From Tanypteryx hageni (Eukaryota > Arthropoda > Insecta > Odonata > Petaluridae): a stretch of DNA of 64,000 nt. The notes under the pieces are model-generated. The model worked only from the letters and a program-made list of their open reading frames with translations. It was not told the DNA's origin and searched no databases. Positions 1 through 12,180 of the stretch are shown here, piece after piece. Made by a program: the position numbers and the translations under genes. The first letter of the stretch is position 1, and the number at the start of each line of letters is the position of its first letter. The stretch covers positions 52,341,738-52,405,737 of the forward strand of contig CM054115.1 in NCBI GenBank assembly GCA_028673005.1. The letters are read 5' to 3'.

Positions 1-479
1 CAAATCACCCGTGCAGGGCTTCACTTCGACAAAATTTATCCAACAAAGTTTTAGTGTTATTTCTTAAATATTGTAATTCTACAAAGTGACAACCTCAACT
101 ATAAATTGCATACATATTATTGAGTGTGACAGCAGTAATGAGACTTTTTGGGTTTTTTATGATGAGTAAGAACATTGAAATGTTGTGCTGCATTGCTGTT
201 CTGTAGTGCTTCATTTTTACTTTTATGTATAAGTAAAAGCAAAAAAAACAATGAAATTATGTTTCCTAAATTTTTTAATTCATAATCTTAGTACCTCTTA
301 TAATCCGAAGTGTCTTATGGTCCGATAGATTTGGTAAATGGTTTAATAAATCGTCTTGATAAATCACAAGAGTGATTTTTGAAAAGGCGGTTAAAATATA
401 ATATTTCATTAAATGTCATAATAGTTATTTTGTTATATAAGAAAACCTTGGTCATGAAATGCAAGTAGGAAGAGGGGGT
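1..479. other. AT-rich DNA, nothing recognised
   Basis: AT-rich sequence with short A and T runs. I see no exon-like frame, RNA gene or repeat here. It may include the interior of the hAT element whose right end lies at about 480-551, because no left end of that element is visible in the window. Confidence 0.4.
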
Positions 480-551
480 GGGAGAGGGGGGTTCGCGACA
501 ATGTTGAAAATTAACAAGGGGTACATCACCGAAAAATGCTGAGAACCGCTG
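480..551 (+). mobile_element. hAT-type element, right-end fragment
   Basis: The segment holds AAGGGGTACATCACC and then GAGAACCGCTG, the usual right-terminal pattern of non-autonomous hAT elements. The AAGGGGTACA motif recurs next to the right end of the element at 58338-59177, so the two are probably one family. The eight bases after the end (ATTTAGAT) would be the target-site copy, but no matching left copy was found, so the element is truncated or its left end lies outside the window. Confidence 0.45.
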
Positions 552-3200
552 ATTTAGATCCTTGGATTTTCTCATTCACTTTTCCACCGTTTCAATCCTT
601 TCCTTCATTCCCTTATTCTTTTTCACCTCATCGCGCTCGCTTTTCCCTTTCAACCTCTTCCTCTCACACACGCACGCTCCGCTAATGATCTTCCGCCCCT
701 CCCTCTCTCCGCCCCGGCTGTTTGCGCGTGTACAAACACACACACGCAAGCACGCGACGTTGCCGAATATTCCCTGTAAACAAACTTTTTTCGGGCGCCA
801 CCCACGTCGAGGCGTTGGAGACGATGAAAAGGAGAGAGAGAGGGAGGACTCTCTTTCATTTACGTGTCTCGTTTTAATTTTGTGTGCATTGGCGAGCGTG
901 CCGTTAAGCCTATAGAGGGAGGGGGAGGGAGCGACGCGAGGAGGGGAGGCAAGCAGGGGGTAAGTTATTTTCCAATGAAAAAAAACTTCAAAGCGTCACT
1001 GGCCGAAAAATAAAATAAAATAAATGCGAGAAAGTAAATATCGTTTGCATTCGCATTTGGGAGCGAATCGCGCTTTTACGCTTTTGTTTCTTTTTAATTT
1101 CGTCATATCCACGAATGCCGATCAACGCGAAAGCGAAAGTTTTGCATTTAAAATTTAAAGAGGCGTTGTTTGAAAATTCCTACGCGTTTTCCGCCGTGGT
1201 AATGGTAGGAGGGGTAACAGTTGTAGAGCTTAAAATAGATGCATGTCAATGTCAGGGTAATTTAAAAAATAATATAAAATTTTGGCGTGTTCGAATTCCG
1301 CGGATACCACGGTTGTATGTGCTCTTATCATTAATTTGGTTTGTTTGTTGCTAGATAAAATTAAAAATAATAGATAAAATAAATAAATAATTTTTGACTA
1401 ACGAATGGTGTTGAATAATTAAAAATAACATATTTAGCAATTGTAATGCAATCGATGATAATGTGTGAATCATTTATTTATGAGGCTAACCTTGAATAAA
1501 AAGAACGGGCTGATCTTACTAAATAAATAATTTCGTACACTATTAACAATTAAACAATTTTGTGGGTGATTAATGATCAAGTAAATTCGTTCGTAATAAT
1601 TTAAAAAATCAGAGACCTAATGCATTTCTAATAATCATTAGCTATCATAGGAATGGAATTTAATACCCAAGAGTATGGTATACGTAATTTATATTGCAAG
1701 TATTAGGAAAAATTGATTTTATCCACGAACCCAGATAATTAATGAAATACAGGTCTACAGAGTTCGAGTTTTTCCCCACTTTAGCGGCTAGACGGTCGGC
1801 AGATGGCCGACGCATCGTTGACCTAATGGGAAAACGCATTCGAAACAGTCCGATGAGGAATGAAAAGAAGTGGAAAATAAATTTCGCTCGATCTTGCGTC
1901 ACCTTGGAATAGTACGAATTCGTTCCGATTTGAAAGAGACCCCCCCAGGGAAGGGGGAGGGTCGAGTGGCTGTCGCAGATGAAAGAAAAATGAGAAGAAA
2001 AAAAGGCCTTGGGAAAAATCATGTTGGCCGGCCAGCTGGCGAAGTTTCGCGTTCGGCCCGAGAATTGCGTCACACGTCGGGGTTGACCCAGGAGGAAGAG
2101 TGAAAGTGTGGGATGGAGAGAGTGACAGAGAATGCCCTTGATTGGTAGAGAGCGGAGAGACCTCGAGCGTCGTCTTTGTTATTTATTCCTTCCGCGGTCG
2201 GATGCGAACCACTACTTTCGCCTCTTCCAGGGTTTTTTCGGGAATAAATTTCTTCACGAAAAATACGTGGCGGTGCATCTTTTTGATGTTATTTTTTCTG
2301 AGTTAATGAATTAAAATGTTTATATGCCTCGGACCGAGGCCGTTTACGGATGGTATTTTTCTTATCGAACGTTTATTTTTTTGATAGCTGATGAATGTTC
2401 ACCAGCTATTTGCCGTTAAGATATTAACTTTTTAAGCTCTAGCCGTATGGAATGGGGTATTTACCTCACGAAATATTGCTTATTCAATATTTAACGGCTG
2501 AGCGACTTCAAGCGTGTCTGTTTAAAAATCAAATCTAAAATTGTGAAGGTTGTTAAATTTCACCATTGTTTTGCACTTTTTTTTACAAATTTATATTGCG
2601 ATGTTATTGCTCAAAAAATTTCGTTTTGCGTAACCTTTATGTAGGTAATATGTATACATTTTATAAAATAAAAATTAAATTTAAAAAATTAATCTCATAA
2701 GGAACCTTTTTTCTCTACTAATTATTTAGACTTTAAATTTTTTTTAGGCAATGATTGTTTGAGTCAATCTCTTTTAAAATTAACGATTATCTTTAAAGTT
2801 TACCACAGTATAAATTAACAAATATTATGTAACACTTTTCCAAATTTTCGCTTTTAATTATCAATAAAGATTTGCAATCGTTATAAAGGAAAAAGTTTCC
2901 AATTTCTTACATTTCAATACCTTATTCCAGAATTTTTTTGTCCAACATTCGCCCAGTTGCTTTACATGGAAATTTTCAATCTTTGGCAAGTCCATTAAAA
3001 CGTATAGTTGGTGTCATTAGACTCGAAAATGTCAATGACTATAGTATCTTCAATTATTGTGTACAGTCTGAGCGGCCATTGGAGTTAAATAAGAATGATC
3101 GGGTGTTGCAAAATCGTCTGATGGATGAATTATAAACTTTACCAATTCTTCTTTTGAAAACTTTCAGTTAGGTGCTGCATGTCTCAAACTTTGTCTTATT
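552..3200. other. Non-coding DNA with pyrimidine and purine patches
   Basis: A pyrimidine-rich patch (about 560-720) gives way to CA/GT-rich sequence and then to a GA-rich patch (830-960). The 117-codon frame over it is low-complexity Ser/Phe/Leu and is not credible. The rest is AT-rich apart from a moderately GC-richer stretch at about 1730-2330. No gene or splice pattern was recognised. Confidence 0.4.
2326..2340. repeat. Perfect 15-bp palindrome
   Basis: GCCTCGG and CCGAGGC arms flank a single A, giving a perfect inverted repeat with 7-bp arms. It could be a protein-binding palindrome or a chance occurrence. No associated gene is visible. Confidence 0.5.
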
Positions 3201-3325
3201 GACCTACTTTCCAGAATGGAAATAGGCTTATAGTTTTGTCGATGTATCTGTTTGTCCGCCCTATTAACTTTTTAACCAATAGACGGATTTTCATGAAACT
3301 TCGTGGAAATCTCTTGCTACATGGG

Positions 3326-3382
3326 TCGAGCTCCCGAGGATAGTTTATGTTGCGAAGATTGAAGTCCCAGGTTCGATTCCAG
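3326..3382 (+). other. tRNA-like segment with B box
   Basis: GGTTCGATTCC at 3370-3380 matches the RNA polymerase III B box and is flanked by the short pairing CCCAG/CCAGG. A degenerate A-box-like stretch lies about 40 bases upstream, but no acceptor stem can be drawn. This is probably a decayed tRNA-derived SINE head. A real tRNA gene is unlikely. Confidence 0.3.
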
Positions 3383-3399
3383 GAAATACCTTTCCCATT

Positions 3400-5090
3400 T
3401 GATTTACATGGAAAATCTGAAATCCATCGTGCAGGGTGATTTTCTCTTGCACATTAAAATATCTTATAATTCTAATATCGGAGCGAGTTTTGTACTATTC
3501 CCAGAGGAAAGGAATGAAGATTCTAATTCGTTGAATTTTGCTTATCGATTGTATTTCTTAGAATTTCGCGTAAATACGGGCGATTTTGCAGTTTTCATCA
3601 CTCATTACGAGAGTGTTGCCATAGCAACAACTATTGTTGAACTCAGATTCGGTATATTCTAATACGTACACGCGTTATCTTTGCCGCACAAATACGCGTG
3701 ATCAATTTAATATTCCGCTCGAAAGTGTTTGTAGTATTTTATAACGCTAAATTATGAAATTTGGGAACACAAAGAGCTGTATATCCGCGTTGACTTTAAA
3801 GCTATTGGTTAAAAGTAGATAGACGGGGACCTCGCGAGACGAGACTACATGACACCGCTGTTCTCATTCCAACTACGATGAGTTTTAATTTCTTCCCGTT
3901 TGGTTTTTGCGCTTGAAACATATGATACTACATTTTTGCAGACCCCTTAAATGCTATAAAAATAATAGATTTTAAAGATCAACGGTCAAGTTCAACCAAC
4001 TTATTACCGTATTTATCGCAACCCTCCACATGTTCCAGTTTATGTTCTGATGGGAGACCCCGCGTGAATAGGGTGATGAGATGCTGATCATCATAACCGG
4101 AGCAAAATGAGTTTTGATGGAGAAAATCCGGGCCATTTAAAAAAACGAGGCAATGGGAATTTTGCTATTTTTAGATGTTCTATGCTCCATATTTGAAATA
4201 AAAACGTTTAGAAAAGAGGATGTACATTTTTATTTATTTTAATTGCAATTTAATTTATATATTTCATGAATAATTTAACAGTATTACAATAAAGTAGCCA
4301 AAGGTTTTTTCGGTCATACTTTAGAGTTCTTCTATCTGCCTTAATCAAATTTGATCCTGTTTTATCATATCGTAAAAATCTTAACAGGTCAAATGTAAGT
4401 TAGATTTACATAAGAAAATGCAATCGATTGGTTTTATATACAGAAGATTTCGTTCATCAAGGAGGAAAACGACGGAGTCACATTACAGATGCGGAAAGAA
4501 ACTCTGCAGGAATAGCATATCCATCGGAGCGGGACCATATTTGCTGGGCGGAAAGTTGGAATAGATATTTTTCTATCGGTAGCGTAGGCGTGGATATTGA
4601 AGTATCCAACCTCTGTTATTGTTAGGGAAACGAGACATTGCCACGAGACAACCAGGCGACTGATATATTGTTTTAGAGAACTTTTGTCCGCGTGGTTGGA
4701 GGAGAATTCGTCTTAAATTGGAGGTCCAGGACACATAGTTGAGATTGATGAGATCGCATTTGGCCTTCGGAAATAAAACCGTAGGCGACTGACTGAGACT
4801 GAATGGGTAGTCGGCGGAATTGATAGGACGACACGCAACACATTCCTATGCGTGGTTAAGAACAGGAATTCACAATCTCTGGATAGTCTTATTTGCCGAT
4901 TCATAGCCAAAGGATCGGTTCTCAAGACCGATATGTGGCGAGAATACTCGGGGCTAAAAGACTTGGGATAGCACCGCCATAGGGTGAATCACCCGTAGAG
5001 TTTTGTGAATCCAGAAGACACCAACACTGCATACTTGTTGGACGGAACTTTATCGAGGCTCGTACTTTCCGAGGACAATACAAGATCACA
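3400..5090. other. Unassigned DNA
   Basis: Mixed-composition sequence without a recognisable gene. The part from about 4420 to 5090 reads less AT-rich and leads directly into a LINE 3' tail at 5097, so it may be decayed body of that LINE. No reverse transcriptase motif could be read in it. Confidence 0.3.
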
Positions 5091-5096
5091 ATAGAA

Positions 5097-5200
5097 ATTT
5101 TCAACCTGCGAGAGACAATATTTAGGTAGGTTTTGGTGCATTGCACCCCCTGCCACCAACCAATTAAGTGAATTGCTGGGGAAAATATAGATGTAGATAC
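5097..5200 (+). mobile_element. Non-LTR retrotransposon 3' tail, copy 1
   Basis: About 100 bases run from TTTTCAACCTGCG through TTTGGTGCATTGCACCC and a CACCAATTA-like hairpin region to GATGTAGATA. They match 19583-19686 over nearly their full length with scattered substitutions and small indels. Ending in a short GATGTA-type repeat is typical of CR1/Jockey-type LINE 3' ends. At 19.6 kb the same tail follows an endonuclease fragment, which supports the LINE assignment. Confidence 0.7.
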
Positions 5201-6837
5201 TCAAAATATCGAATGTTACTGGTCCGTGATAAAGAAGATAAGAAGAAGTGTAGAATGTCACCAGATTCTTTGGGGGCATATCTCATAGAATACATGTGAA
5301 GAAGCAAGCATGCTACGAAGGTAGGGCTATTCTTTGATTTCATTGCCGTTATAGATGTTTCTACCCGAACGAAGTATAGTTGAAATGATTTTGTAGAATT
5401 TTTTTGCTTGACAATACTCCTTAAAAGCCGCTAGAGGTTATTTGTGTGTAGTCCGTGTTAGTTGTGCTCCGAAAAGTCTCTTTTCAGAGCCGCTTTTAAT
5501 CCTTTAGATGATTTTAAATTTTACTTTGGTATGTCAATCACAGGCGTTAAAATGCGGCAGAAACCGCGGGAAACAAACCACTGGGCTGGTACCTTTGAGC
5601 GAAAAATATCAACTTCCTTAATATTTGCCGTAGAAAGCCGTTTAAAAGGCGTGCATAGTCGTGAAACTACGCAAACAGAGATGCATTCTAATCACAAATG
5701 CATTAAAAAGTTTTGATTAATTCGTGTTTAATCATCCCTCCGGTCAGAGTATACCCCGCTGGGAAGGATGAGCTCGCGCGTCGAGGAAGGGTTCGCACAG
5801 CCTAGGACTTGAGGTATCTTGCGGGCTAATGACGGTCCAAGGGATTGACCGCCCCGAGGTCCACGTCTACTTTTAACCAAGCTATTAAAGCCAATATAAG
5901 TATTAAATAAATGATCAAATGGAAGTTAAGCATCATAAGTTCTGTTTGGATCATCTTGTTTTTCAAAATTTTATCGCCAGTAGGTTAGCAACTCTCTGAT
6001 CTTTTCAGCCCAAGTAGTGTCATATGGCACCACGAAATTAATTTACATTCATTTGTTTAATTAAAAAAATCATTCATATGGTGTCGTTAAACTTGCGACA
6101 TTATAGAAATTAAACTAATTTTAGATACTGAATTGACATATTTGTATAATGGTTTTATAATCAGACAGAAAAATAAATGGTTACCATTGACCAAATTAAA
6201 CTTGAGACTGAAATTGCTGAGAAATCCTCTATAAAAGAGGACACCTCTAGACCTCCATGATCATTAGTGCCCGTATGTATGTATGTTTGTATGTATCGCC
6301 AGCAGAGCCGAGGGAATTCTAAATTTGCGTGGTTGCTTAGAGACATTTTAGATGGATGCGACAACGCAGGAACAGTTATAAAATCGCGTATTATAATAAT
6401 AGATTCCTGTTGTCGTTCCATTCGCATTTCACGATCTTGTCGGCACCTGCGTAAAACACTCGTAAAATGGCTCGCAATGAGTCCATTTTCCCGATCAATA
6501 CACAACCAACCGTCCGTTGACATTTGTATCATCGTGTATCAGTTAGTCATCTCCTTCCCACTCCAATATCCCTCTCTGCCACGCCCCTCCGTAAACCCAC
6601 CCCGCTCGGATAGATACCGTCCCCCTAAAAACATCCCTTCGGAGCAACAAATCCAATCCACTTGTCCATCCGTAGACCCGAAAAACTCTTACGAAGGAGA
6701 TCGCCATTAGGGAACCCGGTGCGGGAGCAGAAGATGGAAATATTCAACACGCCCAGGAGAACATGTACCCGGAAGCGGCATGGCATGGCCACGCAGAGCC
6801 ATAACACACACGACCCCCGAGAGATTTCAGGAAGAGA
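5201..6837. other. Unassigned DNA
   Basis: Mostly AT-rich with a short GC-richer patch near 5730-5860. The 147-codon plus frame at 6267-6710 and the 123-codon minus frame overlapping it have no domain-like composition and probably occur by chance. A short GTAT repeat lies near 6274-6294. Confidence 0.35.
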
Positions 6838-7600
6838 TGAAGGGAGAGAGAGAGAGAGAGAGAAGGGGGGAGGTAGGGAAGGAGAGAGACAGACGAGAGA
6901 AGAAGAGGGAGGTGGGAGGGTTAATAAAGAGGATAGAGAAAGAGGGCGGAGGATGGAGAATAAAAGAAAGGATGAGGGGGAGGAGAAGGGAGAAATAGAG
7001 AGGGATTAAAGGGAGGGTTGAGAGGGACAGAGGCGCAAGGAATGAGTGAGAGTGAGATTTAGGAAATAAGAGAGATAGAGGAAAGAAGGAGAAAGAGGGA
7101 GAGAGAGCGGGGGGAGGAGAGAGGGGAAGGAGAGAGAGGGGAGGAGAGAGGGGGAGAAGAGAGGGGGAAGGAGATAGGGGGAAGGAGAGAGTGGAAAGGA
7201 GAGGGGGAGGAGAGATGGGGAGGAGAGAGGGGGGTGGAGAGAGGAGAGAGGGGAGAGGAGAGAGGGGGGAGGAGAGAGGGGGAGGAGAGAGGAGGAGGAG
7301 AGAGGGGGAAGGAGAGAGGGGGAAGGAGAGAGGGAAAGGAGAGAGGGAAAGGAGAGAGGGAAAGGAGAGAGGGGGAGGAGAGGGGGGGAGGAGAGAGGGG
7401 GAGGAGAGAGGGGGAGGAGAGAGGGGGAGGAGAGAGGGGGAGGGGAGTGGGGGGAGGAGAGAGAGGGAAGGAGAGAGGTGGAGGGAGTAAGAGAGAGCAA
7501 ATGTGAGGATGGAGGAAATGAGAGGGAGAGAGACTAAAGAGAGAGGAGGAGATAGGGGGAAAGATTTGTGGTAGATAGAGTGAAGGAGATCGAAAGTGAG
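6838..7600. repeat. Purine-rich tract (GA/GGA), about 0.76 kb
   Basis: The plus strand is almost purely A and G. The core (about 7130-7460) is built from imperfect repeats of roughly 14 bases of the form GAGAGAGGGGGAGG. All overlapping open frames (Arg/Glu/Gly on plus, Ser/Leu/Pro on minus) arise from this composition. Such tracts can form triplex (H-DNA) structures. I could not identify the shared retroelement 3' block seen beside the tracts at 11.7, 15.9, 52.9 and 53.6 kb. Confidence 0.85.
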
Positions 7601-10600
7601 AAGTAGATGAAGAGGGAGAAATCGAAGGCATCACTCAAAATTCCGCTCCAGCCGAATCGGCAGGTCGCGACCCTCATACGGAGTTTCAACAGACACACGC
7701 ACGAACCCCCTCTCCCCCATCCTTCCTCTCTTTTCCTCTTAGCCCATCCCCTCTCACCTCCTCCCCTCCCTCTATATATTTTTTTTCGATATTCCGTAAA
7801 GCGTCTCCATCCCTCACGTCATTCCTCTCCTCTCCCTCTTTGCCATGTCGGTCCGACACGTATTTCATCCAGTCCAGCATCAATCAACCGTTTCCGAGGG
7901 CTCTGTCTGCCTCTTTCCCTCCCACTCACGAACTCTCTACCTCTCGCTCCCTCTTCTGCTTCCTCCTTCCCGGAAGGAAGCGTAGTGGTTTTGCCGTGGT
8001 ATCGATTTCCATAAAGGTGTGCGACAAACCGCGCGGCGGTGAATGAGACAGGCTGAGTGAGGGAGAGGAAATCCGTAGTTCCGCGTGTACGAATTCCTGG
8101 ACCGGGTTGTAAATTGAGCATGACAGACATCTCCCGCATTCCCCTCATTGAGGTATTTAAATGCTTGTAGGTGTGTCTATAAAAGCTGCTTTTTCAGGTA
8201 AGGTGTGAGATAAGGTAAAGAGGCAACGACGCACGAGACTTTTTGGCGAGTTTCAAGACATAAAATTCATATTTCATAATGTGTATCGTCTGTCTTTTCG
8301 TTTGAGGAGGATTTACTCGCGCAAAATTCTATTTTCGAATGTTTCTTTCTATCCATTTATCTGCGACGAAGGTATATTATTTAAACTAATCGAAGTACTA
8401 GTTGTGATACATTTTTATATGCACTTTCCTACTTCTCATGGTACCATTCCCTTCACCAATTTAGGCCTGTTACTTTTTAAAAACACCCAATTCTTTTATT
8501 CTCTCCATTATTTTAAACGAAGTTCGTTTATTACAAACAGTGCATGAATAGGTGATGTCCTTACTTCAAAGATAAATATTAAAGATATCCGATCAGGTTT
8601 AGCTTAAGTCGATTCTTGACTGAAATATTACAAATGTAATCATCATTATTTTTGTCACGCTTAAAATATAAATATGAGCAATTAAAAATTTAATCCAATA
8701 ACGTATGCAAATATAGTCGATTTATTACCGTCCCCAATTAGTATGTATAATCAATAATCTATTGTAACTCCAATAATATGACTCTAATCCACCTGATATT
8801 TTTGTATAGGTAAAATAAATCAATAACCTGTCGATTAAGGAATCTAAAACTAAAGCGCAGGACACGTGGTAATTTATCGGTGTTTGAAATTCTAAAAGCT
8901 ACTGGCGTACCACAAAGTTTTTAGTCGCATTTATTTCTTCCCCTCTAAAAAAAACGACTTTTATGGCTGTGAATAATTCGAAAGAAAAAATATCCGCAAC
9001 ATATCTCCGGTCGATTGCGTAACGCCGCACTTTATCCACGCCGACCTTTTTGTAATTGAACGCGCGCGAGGGAATCGCTTACGTGTCTTTTAAGTTCATT
9101 GTTTTTCTTTTTAACGACCCGAAGATTAAATGGCCGACAGTAATGGCCCTAATTGAGCGGAGGGAGATATTTTCGTCATTTATCCGAAGGGCGTCGTGAG
9201 CCGTTCCATCTAGGCGATCGCGTACCTTCCGCAGTCTAAACCGATTGACGTGCTCCGTTTACACCCATGCGTGATGTCGACCGTCACGGTGGAAAAAGGA
9301 GCGGTTTTATATTTTTTGACGTGGGAGCGAGAGAAAAGTAAAAAATGTACGAGGGGCGAAATTCGTGACGCGAGGCGAAAAGATTGGTCACGCAAGCTTT
9401 GCTCTTTTTCTTGCGGCAATAAAAAGGAAGACCAAGAATCCGAAAAATGTTTTACGCCTCTGCTCTTGCAGAAGATTCTTTTTCCAGCCTCAAAATTGCT
9501 CGATAATTGTTTAAAAAGTCACGAGAAAAGGAATAGCGCGAAGAAGAGTAGGAACTTAACAAGTGAGGAGAGAACTGATGAATCAGATATTAAGGGAGCA
9601 TTTTAATATAAAAACTACACCTCTTAGGCTGCAACTGGAGTCGCCAAATTTCAACCGCGGAAAGAAATCATTGCCACAAAAAATCCTCAAAAATTTGGTT
9701 GCTCTAACTCGAACGGTTTAGAAGTAATTCACCGGACACGGCAAAAGTATTACAGTAACGATTTTTAAAAATGGCTAAAAATTCAATTTCGGACTGTCGA
9801 ACCTGTAAGGTTGGTTAACCGCTCCGCGGGGCTAACCTCGGGATCTTGAAAGCGTTTGGAAATTTATGCCTTCGAAAAAATGATTGTAGAGGACGCATCT
9901 CTGCGTGCAGAGTTTTCGTTCGTTGGAGACGATCACATTCGTGCGCCAGAGAAAAGAGAGAACGTCGTTTTTTTGAGAGCGCATGGATGGCGAGAATGCG
10001 TGTCGGAATGGGAGAATATGCGTTCTCATTAGTTTTTCCCCGGATAAAGGTAAACACGTGTTTTCGATCTCCGCCCCGGCGAAAATTCCGTTCTTGCGTT
10101 ATAGACAATTGGAAGCATGAATTCAGTGCCGCGTCTCTTTTTGTCGCTCCAATGTATCATCAAAATATATCTCTCAAATTTATGGCGTCACTTTGATGTT
10201 AACATAAAAAATAATGATTTTTTTCCAAGAACAAGGATGCCGAAGAAATGATGAATTATTGAGATTTTTGGTCTATAAAGGAAACTCTCATATTAAAATT
10301 CTTTCTATATTAACATTGTATTGGGGACATACTGAGATATATTTTAATAGATTATAAAGTTGAAATTTTGGCTTATACATTAAATGTTGCCTTATATGTC
10401 CTAAATAAACTTTGTCGAAAAGTTAATGTTATATTGTCCCTATAAGTGAAATTTATAATGCCATTACGAGTGCGTTATTGTTCCTAAATCGTAAAGCGGT
10501 TGTTAGGAAATATAATTGTCCAATTCGTACCTTTTGTCTCATAGAAACTGGACCTTTCCTTCATCTAACCTGCGGATAACATTTCATTCGAACTAAAACA

Positions 10601-11524
10601 GAATGCCATCATTTAGCCGTGTCGAAAATAACGATAAAAGCAAACAAAGACAAAATGACAAGAAATCAAACGAGAGAATTCGTTTGTTTCCTCTAAATGA
10701 ACGACAAAAAAAATAGGTTCCCGCATTTCATAGCAAACCGCCTATTTTAGTTTTGTGCGATATTTGTTTTACGTTTTCCAAAAAGAACTCGAACGGGACA
10801 TCGGTTTCGGTGATTTGTTTATTTCTCTACATCTCTCTCGTTCGACGTGTACACATACACGTACATTTTCCCTTCTCTTCATCTCTCTACCTTACAGAAG
10901 CCTTATATCTAATAGGCTTAATCTCAGGGCGGGATTGCAAGCATCGAACTCGCTCAAATAGAGGCGGCGATTTATCATTGTCCGCCACCCACTTTCCTTT
11001 CCTATATATGCCTATCTCTCCTGCTCTCCATTTTCCTCTCGTGCCCCTCTGCATCCCCCTTCTTTTCCTCCTCTCTCTCTATCCCACGCACAAAACCCAC
11101 GATCGAGTCATTTAAGACTAATTACAGCATGAAGGGAAGTAAAAGCTCGACACGACACACAAACTTCCCCTACCTCTTTTTCCGCTCCCCTCTCACATGT
11201 CCCGAAAAGAGAGTATTGGCGTCGAAACGTGAAAGACCTCTCTTTTCTCTCAGACATGCGAAAGAGAAAGAAGCGCGACGCAGACAAACAGCAAAACTTT
11301 CTGCATCCTTCGTTCGCCTGACTGTCGTTCATTTTTCTTTTTAACATCAGTTCTCCCACTCCTCCTGTTTTACCCTCACTTGTCCCGTTTCCGTTTTACC
11401 CTCGTTTCTCCGCCTACTCTCCTCCTCCTTTCTACCCTTTCATCAAAAGCAATTTACCTTTCGGATTGTTAAAAAAAGTTCGAAAACTCTCTATGTATGA
11501 GTTTCGGCAACTTGTAAGAGGAAG
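7601..11524. other. Unassigned DNA with pyrimidine patches
   Basis: Pyrimidine-rich patches occur at 7700-7960 and about 10990-11100. The remainder is AT-rich. Frames of up to 135 codons, including 9250-9606, are Lys/Arg- or Ser/Pro-rich without recognisable domains. No gene is called. Confidence 0.35.
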
Positions 11525-12180
11525 ATAAAAAGAAAAGAGTGATTTAGTAAGGAGAAAAGAAGGAATGATTAGAAAAAGGAAATTGAGGAAGGTAGAATGG
11601 ATGAGAGAAACGATAGAGGGGTAAGAAAGGAGAAATCGCGAGAAGACAAGTAGGGAAAGGAATAGGAAGACTGATTGCTTTGGCTTTTATTTTGGGCGAG
11701 GTTGAGACGTCCCATCTTCCTCCTAAACCCTCGTCGTGATACATGTACCATGATACATAGAAGACAACAATATAAATACAAGTATTGGAAAAGAAAAGAT
11801 GTAAGAGGGAGAGAAAGAGAGGGATAGGGATGGAGAGAGAGAGAAAGGGAGGGATAGGGATGGAGAGAGAGAGAAAGGGAGAGAAAGAACGAAATAGAGT
11901 AAGAGAGGGATGGGGAAGGAGAAATGGTAAGTAAAGAGTGCGTGGGAGAGGAAGAGAGGGGGAAGAAAGAGGAGAGAGAAGGAGGGGGAGAAAGGCTGAT
12001 GGAGAGAGAATGAGACGGAGAGAAAGGAAGAAATGGAAAAAGAGAGAAAGGAGGCGAAGGATAAAGAAGATAAAGAGTAATAGATCGAGAGAAATGGAAA
12101 GAGAGAGAATGGGATGGATAGACAGAGGAAAGGAGGGAGAACGCAAAGGATGCGAACGACAGGAATAAGGAGAAAGAGTA
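11525..12180 (-). repeat. Purine-rich tract with embedded retroelement block
   Basis: Purine-rich on the plus strand, therefore pyrimidine-rich on the minus strand. A direct repeat of about 44 bases (GGGATAGGGATGGAGAGAGA-type) lies near 11820-11880. Read on the minus strand, the tract is interrupted near 11650-11735 by a block resembling those at 15915-15985 and 52872-52935. This suggests the tract is part of a minus-oriented retroelement 3' end. Frames of up to 230 codons here are Ser/Leu/Phe low complexity. Confidence 0.7.
11650..11735 (-). mobile_element. Retroelement 3'-end block, minus copy
   Basis: On the minus strand this reads GGTTTAGGAGGAAGATGGGA, then CTCAACCTCGCCCAAAATAAA. It matches the + copy at 15915-15985 (CTCAACCTCGCCAATAAAGAC) and more loosely 52872-52935. 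The AATAAA-like end with pyrimidine sequence on both sides is consistent with the 3' terminus of a non-LTR retroelement. The family is unknown. Confidence 0.55.

Noticed and set aside
6267..6710. 147-codon frame with opposing 123-codon frame
   Set aside because: Overlapping frames on both strands and no domain in either.
9250..9606. 118-codon plus-strand frame
   Set aside because: Lys/Arg/Ser-rich with no motif, and a minus-strand frame overlaps it. Chance is the simpler explanation.
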